Shown piece by piece: positions 28,823-38,908 of a stretch of 64,000 nucleotides of DNA. Below the pieces are notes generated by a model. That model was not told where the DNA came from, did not search any database, and saw nothing but the letters and a program-made list of their open reading frames with translations. Source of the DNA: Curvibacter gracilis ATCC BAA-807 (GTDB lineage Bacteria; Pseudomonadota; Gammaproteobacteria; Burkholderiales; Burkholderiaceae_C); NCBI RefSeq assembly GCF_000518645.1, contig NZ_JADZ01000024.1, positions 1 through 64,000 on the forward strand, in the 5' to 3' direction. The first letter of the stretch is position 1, and every line of letters begins with the position of its first letter. The translations under genes were made by a program, and so were the position numbers.

Positions 28823-31387
28823 ATGGCCTTCTCACCTGTTCCAGCCAATGAGTTAACTCGCCTCAAGGGGCTGCGCGAGTTGATGCTGCTCGACACGCCA
28901 GCGGAGCCTCTTTTCGACACCTTGGCACAAAAGGCAGCAGAGGTCTGCCAAGCCCCCATAGCGCTGGTCAGCCTGATTGATGTGGATCGCCAATGGTTCA
29001 AGGCCAACGTGGGATTGACGGGCGTCCAAGAGACGGCGCGCAATGTCGCCTTTTGCGCCCACGCGATCATGAGCGATCAAATGTTTGTCGTACCCGACGC
29101 GTTGAATGATCGACGTTTCGCAGAGAACCCTCTGGTGACGGGACAACCAAACATTCGTTTTTATGCGGGCTGCCCACTGGCACTGCCTGACGGATCCAAG
29201 GTCGGAACCTTGTGCGTGATTGACCAGGTGGCTCGGCAATTGACCACCGAGCAAGAAGCCACCCTGCAATTCCTGTCGAGCTTGGTGACGCAGGCACTGA
29301 CGATGCGCAAGGAGATGCTCAGCAAGGCGTTGCAGGTGCGCACACAGTACGAGCGTGCCCTGGAGGAGAACGAGGAACGTTTTCGTTCACTTGTCGAAAC
29401 CCAAACAGACTTGGTGTCGCTGGCGACCAAAGACGGGACGCTTCACTATGTCAATCCAGCCTACGCCAAGCACTTCGGGCTGACGCCTGCCGAGATGATC
29501 GGCCGCAACCTCTTTGAATTTGTCTCTGAGAACGATATCCCAATCGTTTCCGCCCAGATCAGACGTGTCTTTGAGACGAGAGAGAGCCAGCACGGCGAAA
29601 ACAGGATGTGGGGTGCTGATGGCTCCGAGAAATGGGTGGCATGGAGCAACCACTTTCAACAGGACCTGGGCGGACAAGCATTGCTGCATTCCGTAGGGCG
29701 AGACGTCACAGGCATGCGGCAAGCTCAGCAGGCGCTGAAGACCAGTGAGCGCTTGCTGGAGCGGACGGCCAGCGTTGCCAAAGTGGGTGGCTGGGAATTG
29801 GACATTCAGACCAACGCTGTCACCTGGACTTTGGAGACGAAAAAGATCCATGAAGTGGGCGCAGACTACGAGCCCGCACTGGACACCGCAATCGCCTTCT
29901 ACCCAGAAAGCATCCGGCCCCTGCTGGAAGGGACCATTCAAGAAGCCATGACAAACGGTATTCCGTGGGACTTGGAGTTGCCGCTGACCACTGCGAAAGG
30001 GCGAGCCATCTGGGTACGGGCTTGCGGGGAAGTGCAATATGGGGAGCCTGGCCAAGCAGTCCGCCTGTTTGGTACGGTGCAAGACATCACCGAGCGCAAG
30101 ACGCTGGAATCCGAGTTTCAATCCATCTCAAGGGAGTACCGAGATCTTTACGATCACGCCCCTTGCGGGTACCACTCGCTTGACGCAAGTGGTCGGTTCA
30201 TACGCATCAATCAAGTGGCCTTGTCTTGGCTGGGATGCAGGCCAGAGGAGGTGATCGGCAAACTTAGGGTGACCGATTTCTTTGACGATGCGGGCAAAGC
30301 CCGTTTTGCAGAGAACTTCCCGACCTTGCTCAGCAAGGGACAGATCGGCCCAGTCGAGTTCAACCTCTACGGCCGACAGGGTGAAAAGCGTCGAATCAGC
30401 GTCATTGCCACCTGTGTCAAAGATGCCGACGGAGAATTTTTGATGAGCAGAACCGTCATGTATGACGTGACGGAAGTTTCCAACATCAGGAAGCAGTTGC
30501 ACAAACTCAATCGTGAGCAAGAGGCCATGCTCGACAACGACATGTTGGGCATTGCCAAATTAAAGGACCGTCGCATCATCTGGCGAAATCGTGCGCTGGA
30601 ACGCCTCTTTGGCTATGAGCCAGGTGAATTGCTTGGACAGCCCACTGCCATGCTCTACGCCAGTCCTGAAAGCTACGAGGCCTTCGGGCAAGAGGCATAC
30701 CCGCTCCTGGCATCGGGTCAGAGCTTTCGCAGGCAATGGGAGATGCGCCGCGGCAATGGCGACCCCATTTGGATGGACGTCAGCGGTGTGGCGTTGGAGG
30801 AGTCCGACGGCGAAACGCTATGGTTGCTTCAAGACATCAGCGAAATGAAGCAGTACCAGACCCAGGTTGAACACATCGCGTTTCACGACAACCTGACCAA
30901 GCTACCCAATCGACTGCTGCTGTCGGATCGCATGCGGCAAGCCTTCGCGCTCAATGACCGCATGAATACGATGGCGGCCGTCTGTTATCTGGACCTCAAT
31001 GGCTTCAAGCCAGTGAACGATCAATACGGACACGAGGTCGGAGACCAGTTGTTGCAGGAGGTTGCACAACGGTTGCTTCAGGTCGTTCGTGCCACAGACA
31101 CGGTAGCTAGATTGGGAGGCGATGAATTCGTGTTGTTGCTCACGGCAATTCAAAATCCGGATGAAGTGCAGGAGGTTCTTCACAGGGCCAAGACCAGCAT
31201 AGAGCAGCCTTGGGCAATGGCCAACGGCAACATCATCAGAGTCTCTGCAAGCTTTGGGACAGCATTTCACCCGAGGGACGGCAGGCTGCCCGCACAACTT
31301 CTCAAAATAGCAGACGATGCGATGTATGAGGCCAAGCGCAGTGGCAAAAATGATGGGGACCGAGGGACCTGGTCACCCGCTATATGA
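28823..31387 (+). CDS. GAF/PAS diguanylate cyclase
   Basis: An 854-residue cytoplasmic sensor making cyclic di-GMP. A GAF domain (about 20-165) is followed by four PAS-type segments (about 190-310, 325-430, 445-560 and 570-685) and a GGDEF domain (about 690-845). The catalytic GGDEF motif is intact at about 765. An inhibitory RATD I-site lies exactly five residues upstream, so product feedback is expected. There is no EAL domain and no membrane segment. It sits beside a Cache chemoreceptor transcribed convergently, part of an unusual concentration of sensory genes here. The signal is unknown. Confidence 0.9.
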   Translation: MAFSPVPANELTRLKGLRELMLLDTPAEPLFDTLAQKAAEVCQAPIALVSLIDVDRQWFKANVGLTGVQETARNVAFCAHAIMSDQMFVVPDALNDRRFAENPLVTGQPNIRFYAGCPLALPDGSKVGTLCVIDQVARQLTTEQEATLQFLSSLVTQALTMRKEMLSKALQVRTQYERALEENEERFRSLVETQTDLVSLATKDGTLHYVNPAYAKHFGLTPAEMIGRNLFEFVSENDIPIVSAQIRRVFETRESQHGENRMWGADGSEKWVAWSNHFQQDLGGQALLHSVGRDVTGMRQAQQALKTSERLLERTASVAKVGGWELDIQTNAVTWTLETKKIHEVGADYEPALDTAIAFYPESIRPLLEGTIQEAMTNGIPWDLELPLTTAKGRAIWVRACGEVQYGEPGQAVRLFGTVQDITERKTLESEFQSISREYRDLYDHAPCGYHSLDASGRFIRINQVALSWLGCRPEEVIGKLRVTDFFDDAGKARFAENFPTLLSKGQIGPVEFNLYGRQGEKRRISVIATCVKDADGEFLMSRTVMYDVTEVSNIRKQLHKLNREQEAMLDNDMLGIAKLKDRRIIWRNRALERLFGYEPGELLGQPTAMLYASPESYEAFGQEAYPLLASGQSFRRQWEMRRGNGDPIWMDVSGVALEESDGETLWLLQDISEMKQYQTQVEHIAFHDNLTKLPNRLLLSDRMRQAFALNDRMNTMAAVCYLDLNGFKPVNDQYGHEVGDQLLQEVAQRLLQVVRATDTVARLGGDEFVLLLTAIQNPDEVQEVLHRAKTSIEQPWAMANGNIIRVSASFGTAFHPRDGRLPAQLLKIADDAMYEAKRSGKNDGDRGTWSPAI

Positions 31388-31434
31388 ACTGTTCGATTTT
31401 TATGCGCCACTCACCAATGATGCTGGCATTCAAG

Positions 31435-33126
31435 CTAGACGTCGTTGGGCAACCTGAACTGTGCCACCCGCGCAGCCAAATGCCGTGCTTGCTCACGCAT
31501 AGCGTCTGACGCAGCCGAAGTCTGTTCAACCAGCGCAGCGTTTTGCTGGGTCATGCGGTCCAATTCCTGGATGGCGGAGCCGACCTGGCTCAGGCCTTGG
31601 CTTTGCTCTCGTGCCCCGGTGGCGATCTGGTCCAGCAGTTCATTAACTCGGCGCGTAGATTGAACGATGTCTTCGATCGAAGCGCCCGCACGCTGCACCA
31701 CGTCTGATCCTTGCGCAACTTCGTCCTGGCTGGATTGGATCAATGTTTTGATCTCCTTCGCTGCCTGAGCACTGCGTTGAGCAAGCACACGCACCTCCGA
31801 GGCCACAACAGCAAAGCCACGCCCTTGTTCACCCGCACGTGCTGCTTCGACGGCCGCATTGAGGGCCAAGATGTTGGTCTGGAAGGCAATGCCGTCGATG
31901 GTTCCAATGATCTCCGCGATCTTGTTGGAGGAGCCGCTGATGCGTCCCATGGTGCTCACCATTTCGGACATCACCTGTCCGCCTTCTTGGGCTGCCTCAG
32001 CGTTATGCCGAGCCACACGGGCCGCCTCTTCAGAGTGCCCTGCGGTCTGAGCGACCGTAGCCGCAATCTGCTCCATGGCAGAGGCCGACTGCTCCAGGTT
32101 GGCGGCGGCTTGCTCAGTGCGAGCCGACAGATCGAGAGAGCCTGTGGCGACCTCAGTGCTCGAATGCACGATTTGATCGCTCGAATGACGGACCTCTGTG
32201 ACCATCTCACGCAAAGACTTCTGCATCTTGCTCAACTCCAACATCAGCTGTGCGGCTTCATCGCGCCCCCATGGTGAGGGCGAGGTGGTCAGATCCCCAT
32301 CAGTCATGGCATTGAGGTGGCGTCGGGTCTCTTTTAGGCCACCATTCATGACCTTGTAAAAACTCAAGAAGAGATAGCCCGCGATCAGGATAGAAAGCAC
32401 CAGGATGCTGATATCAACCTCGATGAGACGAACCCACTCATCTCGCAAATCGTCGACGTAGATCCCTGAGCCCACCACCCAGCCCCAAGGAGTGAACGCC
32501 TGCACATAGCTGACCTTATCAACAGGCTTATCTTTTCCGGGCTTGGGCCACTGATAGTCAACAAAGCCCGCGCCCTTGTTCTTCGCTGTTGCTGCAAAGG
32601 CCGTGAACATGGCAAAACCGTTGGGGTCTTTCATTCCAGCCCCATCCTGGCCATTGAGCTCCGGTTTGACGGGGTGCATCACGATCCGTGCATCGAAATC
32701 GTTGATCCAGAAGTACTCCTTGCCGTCATATCGCAAACTGGCGATCTGCTTCCTGGCAAATGCCTGCGCAGCTTCGCGACTCATGCGCCCCGCCTGCTCT
32801 TCAGCACCAATGGACTGCAGAACGCCGATGGCAATCTCCACGTGCTGTCGCGTTGCTGCCTTGCGCGCTTCAACCGCATTGGTGTTCTGGGTGTGGAGTT
32901 GCCAAAGAAGCAAGCTGACCAGAGGGATCAGAAAGGCTAAGGAAATGATGCTAGCTTTGGCCGCAAAGCCCAGTTGCCGAAACAGTCGCACACCCGGCGC
33001 CCACAAACCGTGGTGGGCAAAGAAGCCGTTGGAAGTCTGACGCATGACTGGATCAACTACCGAGTTTGGAGGCAATGACGTTGTCAAGGCGTGACCTCGT
33101 TGCTGGCTCGGGCGGTGGCTCATCAT
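31435..33126 (-). CDS. Methyl-accepting chemotaxis protein with single Cache domain
   Basis: A 563-residue chemoreceptor. Membrane helices at about 55-75 and 230-250 enclose a single Cache_2 domain ([34 protein letters not shown]) that would bind small organic acids or similar ligands in the periplasm. The signalling hairpin has [20 protein letters not shown]. There is no NWxxF tail. The N-terminus may begin at 33126 or at the later MRQTSNGFF, since the first 27 residues add no recognised feature. A minus-strand terminator at 33.33 kb isolates it from upstream transcription. Confidence 0.88.
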   Translation of the reverse strand: MMSHRPSQQRGHALTTSLPPNSVVDPVMRQTSNGFFAHHGLWAPGVRLFRQLGFAAKASIISLAFLIPLVSLLLWQLHTQNTNAVEARKAATRQHVEIAIGVLQSIGAEEQAGRMSREAAQAFARKQIASLRYDGKEYFWINDFDARIVMHPVKPELNGQDGAGMKDPNGFAMFTAFAATAKNKGAGFVDYQWPKPGKDKPVDKVSYVQAFTPWGWVVGSGIYVDDLRDEWVRLIEVDISILVLSILIAGYLFLSFYKVMNGGLKETRRHLNAMTDGDLTTSPSPWGRDEAAQLMLELSKMQKSLREMVTEVRHSSDQIVHSSTEVATGSLDLSARTEQAAANLEQSASAMEQIAATVAQTAGHSEEAARVARHNAEAAQEGGQVMSEMVSTMGRISGSSNKIAEIIGTIDGIAFQTNILALNAAVEAARAGEQGRGFAVVASEVRVLAQRSAQAAKEIKTLIQSSQDEVAQGSDVVQRAGASIEDIVQSTRRVNELLDQIATGAREQSQGLSQVGSAIQELDRMTQQNAALVEQTSAASDAMREQARHLAARVAQFRLPNDV

Positions 33127-33328
33127 TCAGTAACCTTTACAAATCCTTACAGATCACAACTGTAATCTGAGATCATTGATTGGCGAAGCTTGCCATGCGT
33201 AAGTGGCGCGCTGATAACACACCTCGCCATTGCGGTACAGATCTTGAGATCTTTATGACAGCACCTTGTACGCCAACTGTATGAACTCGTCTAGAGCCAT
33301 AGAGAATCGGGATTGAAGATCAAAAATT

Positions 33329-33359
33329 GATGCACCCTCGTCTCCGACGAAGGTGCATC
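33329..33359 (-). terminator. Hairpin terminator upstream of the Cache receptor
   Basis: GATGCACC...TCGTC pairs with GACGA...GGTGCATC around a 3-base loop. On the minus strand it is followed by AAUUUUUG. It would stop minus-strand transcription before the receptor promoter; on the plus strand it precedes the recombinase gene. Confidence 0.6.
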
Positions 33360-33386
33360 TGAAGTGCCCCTGGATCCCCGAATGCG

Positions 33387-35870
33387 ATGAGCGATTCCCA
33401 AGTGATGACCCATGAAGCTGAAGCGGCTGGATTGCCTCAGCCAAGCCTAGTCACGCGCGTTTTTGCCCCGGTCCTGATCGATGAAGAACCGCAGGAATCC
33501 AATTCGACGGACAGGCCCAAGCGCCGCCGGGGTCGACCACCAGGATCTGCTACCCGGGTTGTGCACGCACACGTGACGGCCGATGAGTTTGCCGTGTTGC
33601 GTGCTGTGGCCCAAGGGGTGGACATTGCTGCCGCGGCTCGTCAGTACCTACTCTGGCCAGGCCGGGTGCCTGAACGCCCCGCCTTGCTCAAAATCTACAG
33701 CGACTTGTTGCGTCGCGTGGAGGCCGGGGCTCAGGCATTGCCAGAGAACAAGCTCGCCCGGCGCATGGTGCGAGAACTTCTCAACCATCAAACCGTGGTG
33801 CTCGACGACATCACTTCTTCCGACCAGAGCGCTGATGCTGCTCATGCGGTTGCAGCGACCGCAGCGTCCACACCCAGCCCTACGTCGAGTCAGACCGCGT
33901 CAAACATGGCGGCGTCAACAGCCGCTGCGCAATCTCCTGGCGCCACCAGAAAACTCAACCTTCCCACATTGGAGGAGTTCGCAGCCCAGTTCGACGAGGA
34001 CATGTACAGCGAAGCGGAATTGCTGGAGTTGTACGAGGAGGAGTACCTCAAAACTCAAATCGAGCTTGTCGCGCCACCAACCGCATCTGCGCAGAACGCA
34101 CAAGCCGACTCCCTGACCATTTGCAAGAGTCCAGCTCAGGCCCCCTTCTCCCCTACCCGGACTGCATCAACCTCAGCGCTTGACGCTGTCTCAACAGCCG
34201 ACCAGCCAATCGAGTCTCCCGGTGCTTTGGCGACGAAGTCACTTGCAGCTCGAATCGAGATTCAAATCAAGGCAATCAACTGGCTCGATGAACGCTTGGG
34301 AAGTCGCCCCGCCAGAGAGCACCATGTTGATCAGTGGGTTCGGCTCAATGAAACGCAGCGCCAAGCCTTGCGTAAGGCCGGCGTCATCAGCCTCGGTGAC
34401 CTGGTGGACTGGATGTCTCTTCAGGGGGAGCGCTGGGTCGACAAAGTACCAGGGTATGGATTGGCCCGAGGACGAAATCTCTTGCAGTGGCTCAAGCGCT
34501 GGGAGATTGAACCTCGGCAGGGCCTGAAACCAATACAGGCCAAAGAGAATGCGCCGCCCCGCTCGTCCGCACGATCATTGGTCAATGTCGCCAACACTGG
34601 GGCTGTGCTGGCACCGCTCATGTCCATGGATTGGCCTCTGGCTCTCAACGGCTCCAACGGAAAATTCCGCAGCCCCACCGAGAACAGCTTGGCGGCTCAT
34701 AACGATCAAGAGGCGGTCCAGGCCTGGTTTCGTCTGATCAGGGAGAAGTCCGCGCATACCCAGACCGCCTACCGCCGCGCGATCGAACGGCTGATTCTGT
34801 GGGCGGTGCATGAACGAGGCCTTGCGCTCTCCTCCTTGAACGAACTGGATATGCAGGACTTCAAGGATTTCTTGTGCAACCCACCTGCGCATTGGCTTCA
34901 AGATCCCACGGCTGATCGAGAGCGCAAAGCCAACACCTGGAGACCTCTGAAAGGCCCCCTCAGTGGCGCGAGCTTGAGCGTGACTTTTGCAGCAGTGAGC
35001 GCCATGTACAGCCACTGGATGGAGTCGCGATACACCACGCTGAACCCAGCTCGCAAGCTCATTGGAAAGCGAACCGACGAATTGTCGATGGACGTGAAGC
35101 GCTCTTTCACCGACCAAGACCTGGACGTCATTGCGCGCACGTTTGAGAAGCTACCTGACAACCCAGCCAAACGGCGTCTGCGGGCGATCTTGCTACTTCT
35201 GGAGTTGGGAGGCCTGAGACGCGAAGAGGCCTGCAATGCCACCTGGGGTGACGTTCAGCGGGTGCGGATCGACGGGAATCTCACGGACAACATGTGCATC
35301 GAGGTGATCGGCAAGGGCAACCGCCAACGTTTCGTGCCACTTCACGAGTCTGTTCTGGACGCACTGCGAGATCACCTGCAGGATCGCAAAGAGCTGATGG
35401 CCAATGGCAAGAAACTTCAGAAATTCAAGGCCGTCACCGACAAGAAGCAGCCGCTGCTCGGCGTGCTCGATGACAAGTGGATCCTGGTTCACGACAAGAG
35501 GCTAGACGACCGGTCGCCAATCGAGGACAGCGATTGGGATGAGTTCGATCATCGATCTCCCCAATACACCGTGAACAAAACTGGAGGCCTGTCCGTTCAG
35601 TCGGTCTATCAGATCCTGAAGGGATTCTTCAAACAATGCTCAGACACCGCCCAAGAGAGCGTGACCGATAACATGGCGACGTTCAAGCGGGCGTCAACGC
35701 ACTGGCTCCGTCACACCTTCGCGCATCATCTGCTCAAAGAGACCGAACGAGATCTGGCTCTGGTGCAGGCTGTGCTGGGGCACAAGTCCATCTCAACGAC
35801 GGCCATCTACGTGAAGGCGGATTTGGAAGCCAGGGTGAAGGGTGTCAAAAAGCTCCGCGGCAGCGTCTAG
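33387..35870 (+). CDS. Large tyrosine recombinase/integrase
   Basis: An 827-residue protein. The N-terminal 250 residues hold a basic AT-hook-like RRRGRPPGS (about 48) and low-complexity Ala/Ser/Thr linkers. A helix-hairpin-helix-like segment follows (about 300-370), then a SAM-like core-binding domain (about 445-560) and the catalytic domain. Catalytic residues are visible: Arg in GGLRREEA (about 611), HWLRHTF (about 772-778) and LGHKSISTTAIYV with the nucleophile Tyr (about 809). All look functional. Such long recombinases occur on beta-proteobacterial plasmids and islands. A possible role is resolution or integration of this replicon. No att site could be identified. Confidence 0.88.
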   Translation: MSDSQVMTHEAEAAGLPQPSLVTRVFAPVLIDEEPQESNSTDRPKRRRGRPPGSATRVVHAHVTADEFAVLRAVAQGVDIAAAARQYLLWPGRVPERPALLKIYSDLLRRVEAGAQALPENKLARRMVRELLNHQTVVLDDITSSDQSADAAHAVAATAASTPSPTSSQTASNMAASTAAAQSPGATRKLNLPTLEEFAAQFDEDMYSEAELLELYEEEYLKTQIELVAPPTASAQNAQADSLTICKSPAQAPFSPTRTASTSALDAVSTADQPIESPGALATKSLAARIEIQIKAINWLDERLGSRPAREHHVDQWVRLNETQRQALRKAGVISLGDLVDWMSLQGERWVDKVPGYGLARGRNLLQWLKRWEIEPRQGLKPIQAKENAPPRSSARSLVNVANTGAVLAPLMSMDWPLALNGSNGKFRSPTENSLAAHNDQEAVQAWFRLIREKSAHTQTAYRRAIERLILWAVHERGLALSSLNELDMQDFKDFLCNPPAHWLQDPTADRERKANTWRPLKGPLSGASLSVTFAAVSAMYSHWMESRYTTLNPARKLIGKRTDELSMDVKRSFTDQDLDVIARTFEKLPDNPAKRRLRAILLLLELGGLRREEACNATWGDVQRVRIDGNLTDNMCIEVIGKGNRQRFVPLHESVLDALRDHLQDRKELMANGKKLQKFKAVTDKKQPLLGVLDDKWILVHDKRLDDRSPIEDSDWDEFDHRSPQYTVNKTGGLSVQSVYQILKGFFKQCSDTAQESVTDNMATFKRASTHWLRHTFAHHLLKETERDLALVQAVLGHKSISTTAIYVKADLEARVKGVKKLRGSV

Positions 35871-36034
35871 CAACGCCTCCATGAGAGTTCACCCCTGATG
35901 GAGCATGCGCCGAACCCTAAATCCGAAGCGAGCTCAGGACGATTGCCAAGAATGGACCATGCACGTTGCATCCGAACATGCGAGGCCTGGCTAGCAGCGA
36001 ACGAATCAGCCTTGTTGTGACCGATCGACGCGTC

Positions 36035-36370
36035 TCATAACGCTCGTTGGATGTTCACCCGGAAAAACTCAATCGTCCCATCCTCCACCGCGGCCTTGAT
36101 CCAGTCGGGTTTTCTTCCCTTGCCGCTCAGTGATCCATCCCAGGCCAATCCTCGATTGGGATCGTAAAAGGTGGTCGGCCGCTTCAACTTCACGGGTGCC
36201 AGGCTGCGGCTGAGAGAACTCAGATTGACCTGCGACGGTGTGAGCTGGAACTGATCTACCAAAGTACGCACGACGCGGATCGCTTCAGCTCTCTGGGTTT
36301 TGAACAACTCCTCGCGGCGAGACTGGAGCTGTGAGATCTGCTCGTCGAGAGCACGGATTTCTTTGAACAT
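36035..36370 (-). CDS. H-NS-family nucleoid protein (paralogue 1)
   Basis: A 111-residue protein: an N-terminal coiled coil (EQISQLQSRREELFKTQR) for oligomerisation and a C-terminal DNA-binding motif FYDPNRGLAWDGSLSGKGRKPDWI. The core W-x-G-x-G-x-x-P is slightly expanded by SLS. H-NS-like proteins silence AT-rich acquired DNA. It is one of three divergent paralogues within 8 kb. Plasmid-borne copies commonly silence plasmid genes to spare the host. Confidence 0.85.
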   Translation of the reverse strand: MFKEIRALDEQISQLQSRREELFKTQRAEAIRVVRTLVDQFQLTPSQVNLSSLSRSLAPVKLKRPTTFYDPNRGLAWDGSLSGKGRKPDWIKAAVEDGTIEFFRVNIQRAL

Positions 36371-36620
36371 AGGGAGCCTATTTTAGGCAGGTGGCTCAAT
36401 TCCCCTTGATAAGGCCGAACTCAGGCACAACAAAACCCTCACCTGAATGATGAGCGCCAGCCCCAACAAAACGCTCACCAAACCCATTGAGAAGCACCAA
36501 CAAATTTCTCACCAACAGTTGAATGCTGCTCCAATCCTGGCACCGTTTACACAAGTTACTGGGTCAAACGTAACCAGGAACAGCCCCGTATAAGCTATAA
36601 CCCGGGGCTTGTTCAATATG

Positions 36621-36640
36621 GAGCTTGCACATGCAAGCTC
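36621..36640. promoter_or_regulatory. Solitary palindrome of the partition-array type upstream of HU
   Basis: GAGCTTGCA, CA, TGCAAGCTC: 9-bp perfect arms around the same CA centre found in the 47.5-48.7 kb array. It ends 13 bp before the HU start codon. A protein binding here would block HU transcription or translation initiation, so the array-binding protein may regulate HU. Confidence 0.75.
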
Positions 36641-36653
36641 TCACTCCAACATC

Positions 36654-36968
36654 ATGAACCGCGCAGAACTCGTTGAAATCCTGGCCACCAAGAATGCCTT
36701 GACCAAGGCCGCAGCCAATGCCGTCCTCGACACCCTGATCGAGACCATCCAAACGACAGTGAAGAAAGGCGATGCAGTCCAGCTCGTGGGCTTTGGCACT
36801 TTCAAATCGGCCAAGCGAGCAGCGCGCAAGGGCAAGAACCCATCGACTGGTGAGGCCATCAAGATCCCGGCCACCACCTTGCCTAAGTTCGTGGCCGGCG
36901 CCAAGTTCAAGGCGGTGGTCGATCCCAAGGCCGCGAAGCGCAAAGCTGAGAAGGCCAGCGCCAAGTAA
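36654..36968 (+). CDS. HU/IHF-family DNA-binding protein
   Basis: A 104-residue HU-like protein: MNRAELVEILATKNALTK start, GDAVQLVGFGTFKSAKRAAR core, the beta-arm RKGKNPSTGEAIKIPA and a Lys/Ala-rich C-terminal tail (KAAKRKAEKASAK) as in beta-proteobacterial HU proteins. It bends and compacts DNA and can assist partition or replication initiation. The start at 36654 lies just after a palindrome matching the putative centromere sites of this replicon. A terminator follows. Confidence 0.92.
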   Translation: MNRAELVEILATKNALTKAAANAVLDTLIETIQTTVKKGDAVQLVGFGTFKSAKRAARKGKNPSTGEAIKIPATTLPKFVAGAKFKAVVDPKAAKRKAEKASAK

Positions 36969-37017
36969 TCCGGCAATCCAGTGATCGGTTAGGTGGACCA
37001 CTCCCCTCCCCTACCTC

Positions 37018-37053
37018 GCCGCCCCGGGCTCATCGCCTTGGGCGGCTTTCTTT
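37018..37053 (+). terminator. Terminator after HU
   Basis: GCCGCCC (37018-37024) and GGGCGGC (37040-37046) form a GC-rich stem with a 15-base loop, followed by UUUCUUU on the plus strand. Confidence 0.7.
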
Positions 37054-37096
37054 ATTCAGGCAAGCTACAGGTCTTGTCAACCCATGGACTCACACC

Positions 37097-37580
37097 ATGA
37101 CCGCGTTTTCGGAATCGTTTCGTTCAGAGGTTGCTCGCATTGCGCGCAAGGAAGTCAAAGACGACGTGTCCAGCCTGCGCAAAGCGGTGACGGCCTGCCT
37201 ATCGATCAGAAATCGCTGCGCTCAAGCGGGACAACAAGACTCAGGCGGCGCAACTTCGCAGCATGGCCAAGGCCATCGAAAAGTTACTTTCTGGCTCTGA
37301 AGCCAAAGCTCCAAAGCCGCGCCCTCCTGCCGAAACTGCCAAGACAGGGACAGCCACATTCAGCCACGAATCCTTGATCGCCAAACGTGAAGCACTGGGC
37401 TTCACTCAAAAGCAGATGGCCGCACTCATCGGCGCCTCCAGCCTGAGCGTCTACAAATGGGAAACCGGCAAGGTCACTCCACGCGCGGCGCAACTGGAGC
37501 GCCTGCAGGCGGTGCTCAAGATGGGCGTTCGAGAAGCACGTGCGCAACTGGCAAATGCCAGCGCCGAAGAGCCGGCGTGA
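37097..37580 (+). pseudogene. Frameshifted helix-turn-helix regulator
   Basis: The first 34 codons (FSESFRSEVARIARKEVKDD...) and the remainder (YRSEIAALKRDNKTQAAQLR, then a helix-turn-helix TQKQMAALIGASSLSVYKWE and a Leu-rich end) belong to one known plasmid-regulator layout. They are in different frames, with one extra base in the run around 37195-37200. If uninterrupted the protein would be about 160 residues: coiled coil, linker and C-terminal XRE-type domain. The shorter frame from ATG 37263 could still express the DNA-binding part (105 residues). Either a true mutation or a sequencing error. Confidence 0.6.
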
Positions 37581-37666
37581 CCGCCCTGGTTCACCCCATG
37601 GTCCTATCTTGCTGGCCAAACAGTGTCTGAGGCATCGGGCCACTCGGTCGCGTAATATAAATATCT

Positions 37667-38704
37667 CTACGCATCATCACGAACATTCTTCACCGTGATG
37701 CGCACCTCAGGATTCAGGTGCTCTCGGAGGTGGTAAAGGCCCTTCACGTTTTTCAGCCCCGCCCAGATGGCCACCTGGCTTGCGGGGACGCAATCGTTGA
37801 GCCACATGACCAAGCGCGTGTTGCGCACGATCTGCGGACCGAGCCGTGGAGGCGGCGGCTGCTTGGCCAACTCGGCCGCACGCTTGAGAGACTCCCCCAC
37901 CACGTAGAACAACATGACCGAGGTCATCTCCCCCATTGCACCGTTCTTGGCGCCCTGGTTGGTGCAGAAAAGCGTCGGTACATCAGGACCGCAGGCCACC
38001 AGGTCACGAACAGCTAGCCAAGCCTCGATCGCGCGGACGGCATTGTCGGGGAGCACCATGCGACGGCGTTGGTTTGGCCCGGGTCCATCGAGTTGCAATG
38101 CAGCCATGCGCTGTCGGCCAGCAACCTGGTCGAACAGGATCGAGGACACACTCAGTTGCCGCGCCTCCATCGGAGTCAAAGCAAGCTCTGTCAGGCACAG
38201 CAACAGTGCATGGTTTCTCACATCCACCGGATCATCGGATTGCGGCTTTTCCAAAACCCGCTGCAGATGGGCCCAGACTGCCGGCGTCATGATGGCGCCC
38301 TTGTGGTCCTCTTTGGGAGGTTGGTCCACCTCCTCCAAGGCTTTGGCCGGGTTGCTGGCAATCCAGCCCTGGTGTTTCGCGTAATCGTAGATGCGCTCCA
38401 GCAGCCGCCAGTAGCGGCGCCGAGTGATATCGCTGACATTGGCGCCTACTTTTCTTGACGTGGGGCCAGACTGGAGAAACCTCACCACATCGACATTCGT
38501 CACCTCGTGCCAAGCGATCGGCTCTTGTTGCGCACCGTTGCCGCCAGTTTTAAGGTAATGAAGCCATGTGCTCCAGAAGTATCGATACGAGGGCTCCCCT
38601 TTCAAACCAATGGGATCACGGTCAGAGGCGGAACTGTGCTCAAGCCAGAGATCTATAAGCACCGTATCTCCAGGCAACGGCAACACAGCAGCATGTTCAG
38701 TCAT
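37667..38704 (-). CDS. Tyrosine-recombinase-like protein with altered catalytic motifs
   Basis: A 345-residue protein with the recombinase layout: core-binding domain (about 35-130, WSTWLHYLKTGG, ITRRRYWRLLERIYDYAKHQGW, NPAKALE) and catalytic-like domain (about 150-340). The first Arg motif reads LTELALTPMEARQL instead of T-G-x-R-x-x-E, the second box reads IVRNTRLVMWL instead of H-x-L-R-H-T, and a Tyr remains in GLYHLREHL. At least one catalytic residue is therefore replaced. It may be a DNA-binding or accessory recombinase rather than an active enzyme. It is convergent with the frameshifted regulator. Confidence 0.7.
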   Translation of the reverse strand: MTEHAAVLPLPGDTVLIDLWLEHSSASDRDPIGLKGEPSYRYFWSTWLHYLKTGGNGAQQEPIAWHEVTNVDVVRFLQSGPTSRKVGANVSDITRRRYWRLLERIYDYAKHQGWIASNPAKALEEVDQPPKEDHKGAIMTPAVWAHLQRVLEKPQSDDPVDVRNHALLLCLTELALTPMEARQLSVSSILFDQVAGRQRMAALQLDGPGPNQRRRMVLPDNAVRAIEAWLAVRDLVACGPDVPTLFCTNQGAKNGAMGEMTSVMLFYVVGESLKRAAELAKQPPPPRLGPQIVRNTRLVMWLNDCVPASQVAIWAGLKNVKGLYHLREHLNPEVRITVKNVRDDA

Positions 38705-38908
38705 GAATCATCCCCGAAAATTTACCTCCAGGGATTGGTAACCAAGGTTAGAGGAGAGCCCCTAGAGGTCTTGTAATATAAATCAATACTTTGCAAACTT
38801 GGGTCGATTTCTCACTCCGATCGACTGCATCAATAGCACCCGCATGATCCTGAGCCCTGACGCCTGTATGGGTCTACTCCAATCACGCAACTATCAGCAA
38901 TCGCCGGA

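Noticed and set aside
33387-38704. The two tyrosine recombinases as the boundary of an integrated island with att sites
   Set aside because: No tRNA gene and no matching direct repeats were seen around them, and the surroundings look like plasmid backbone.
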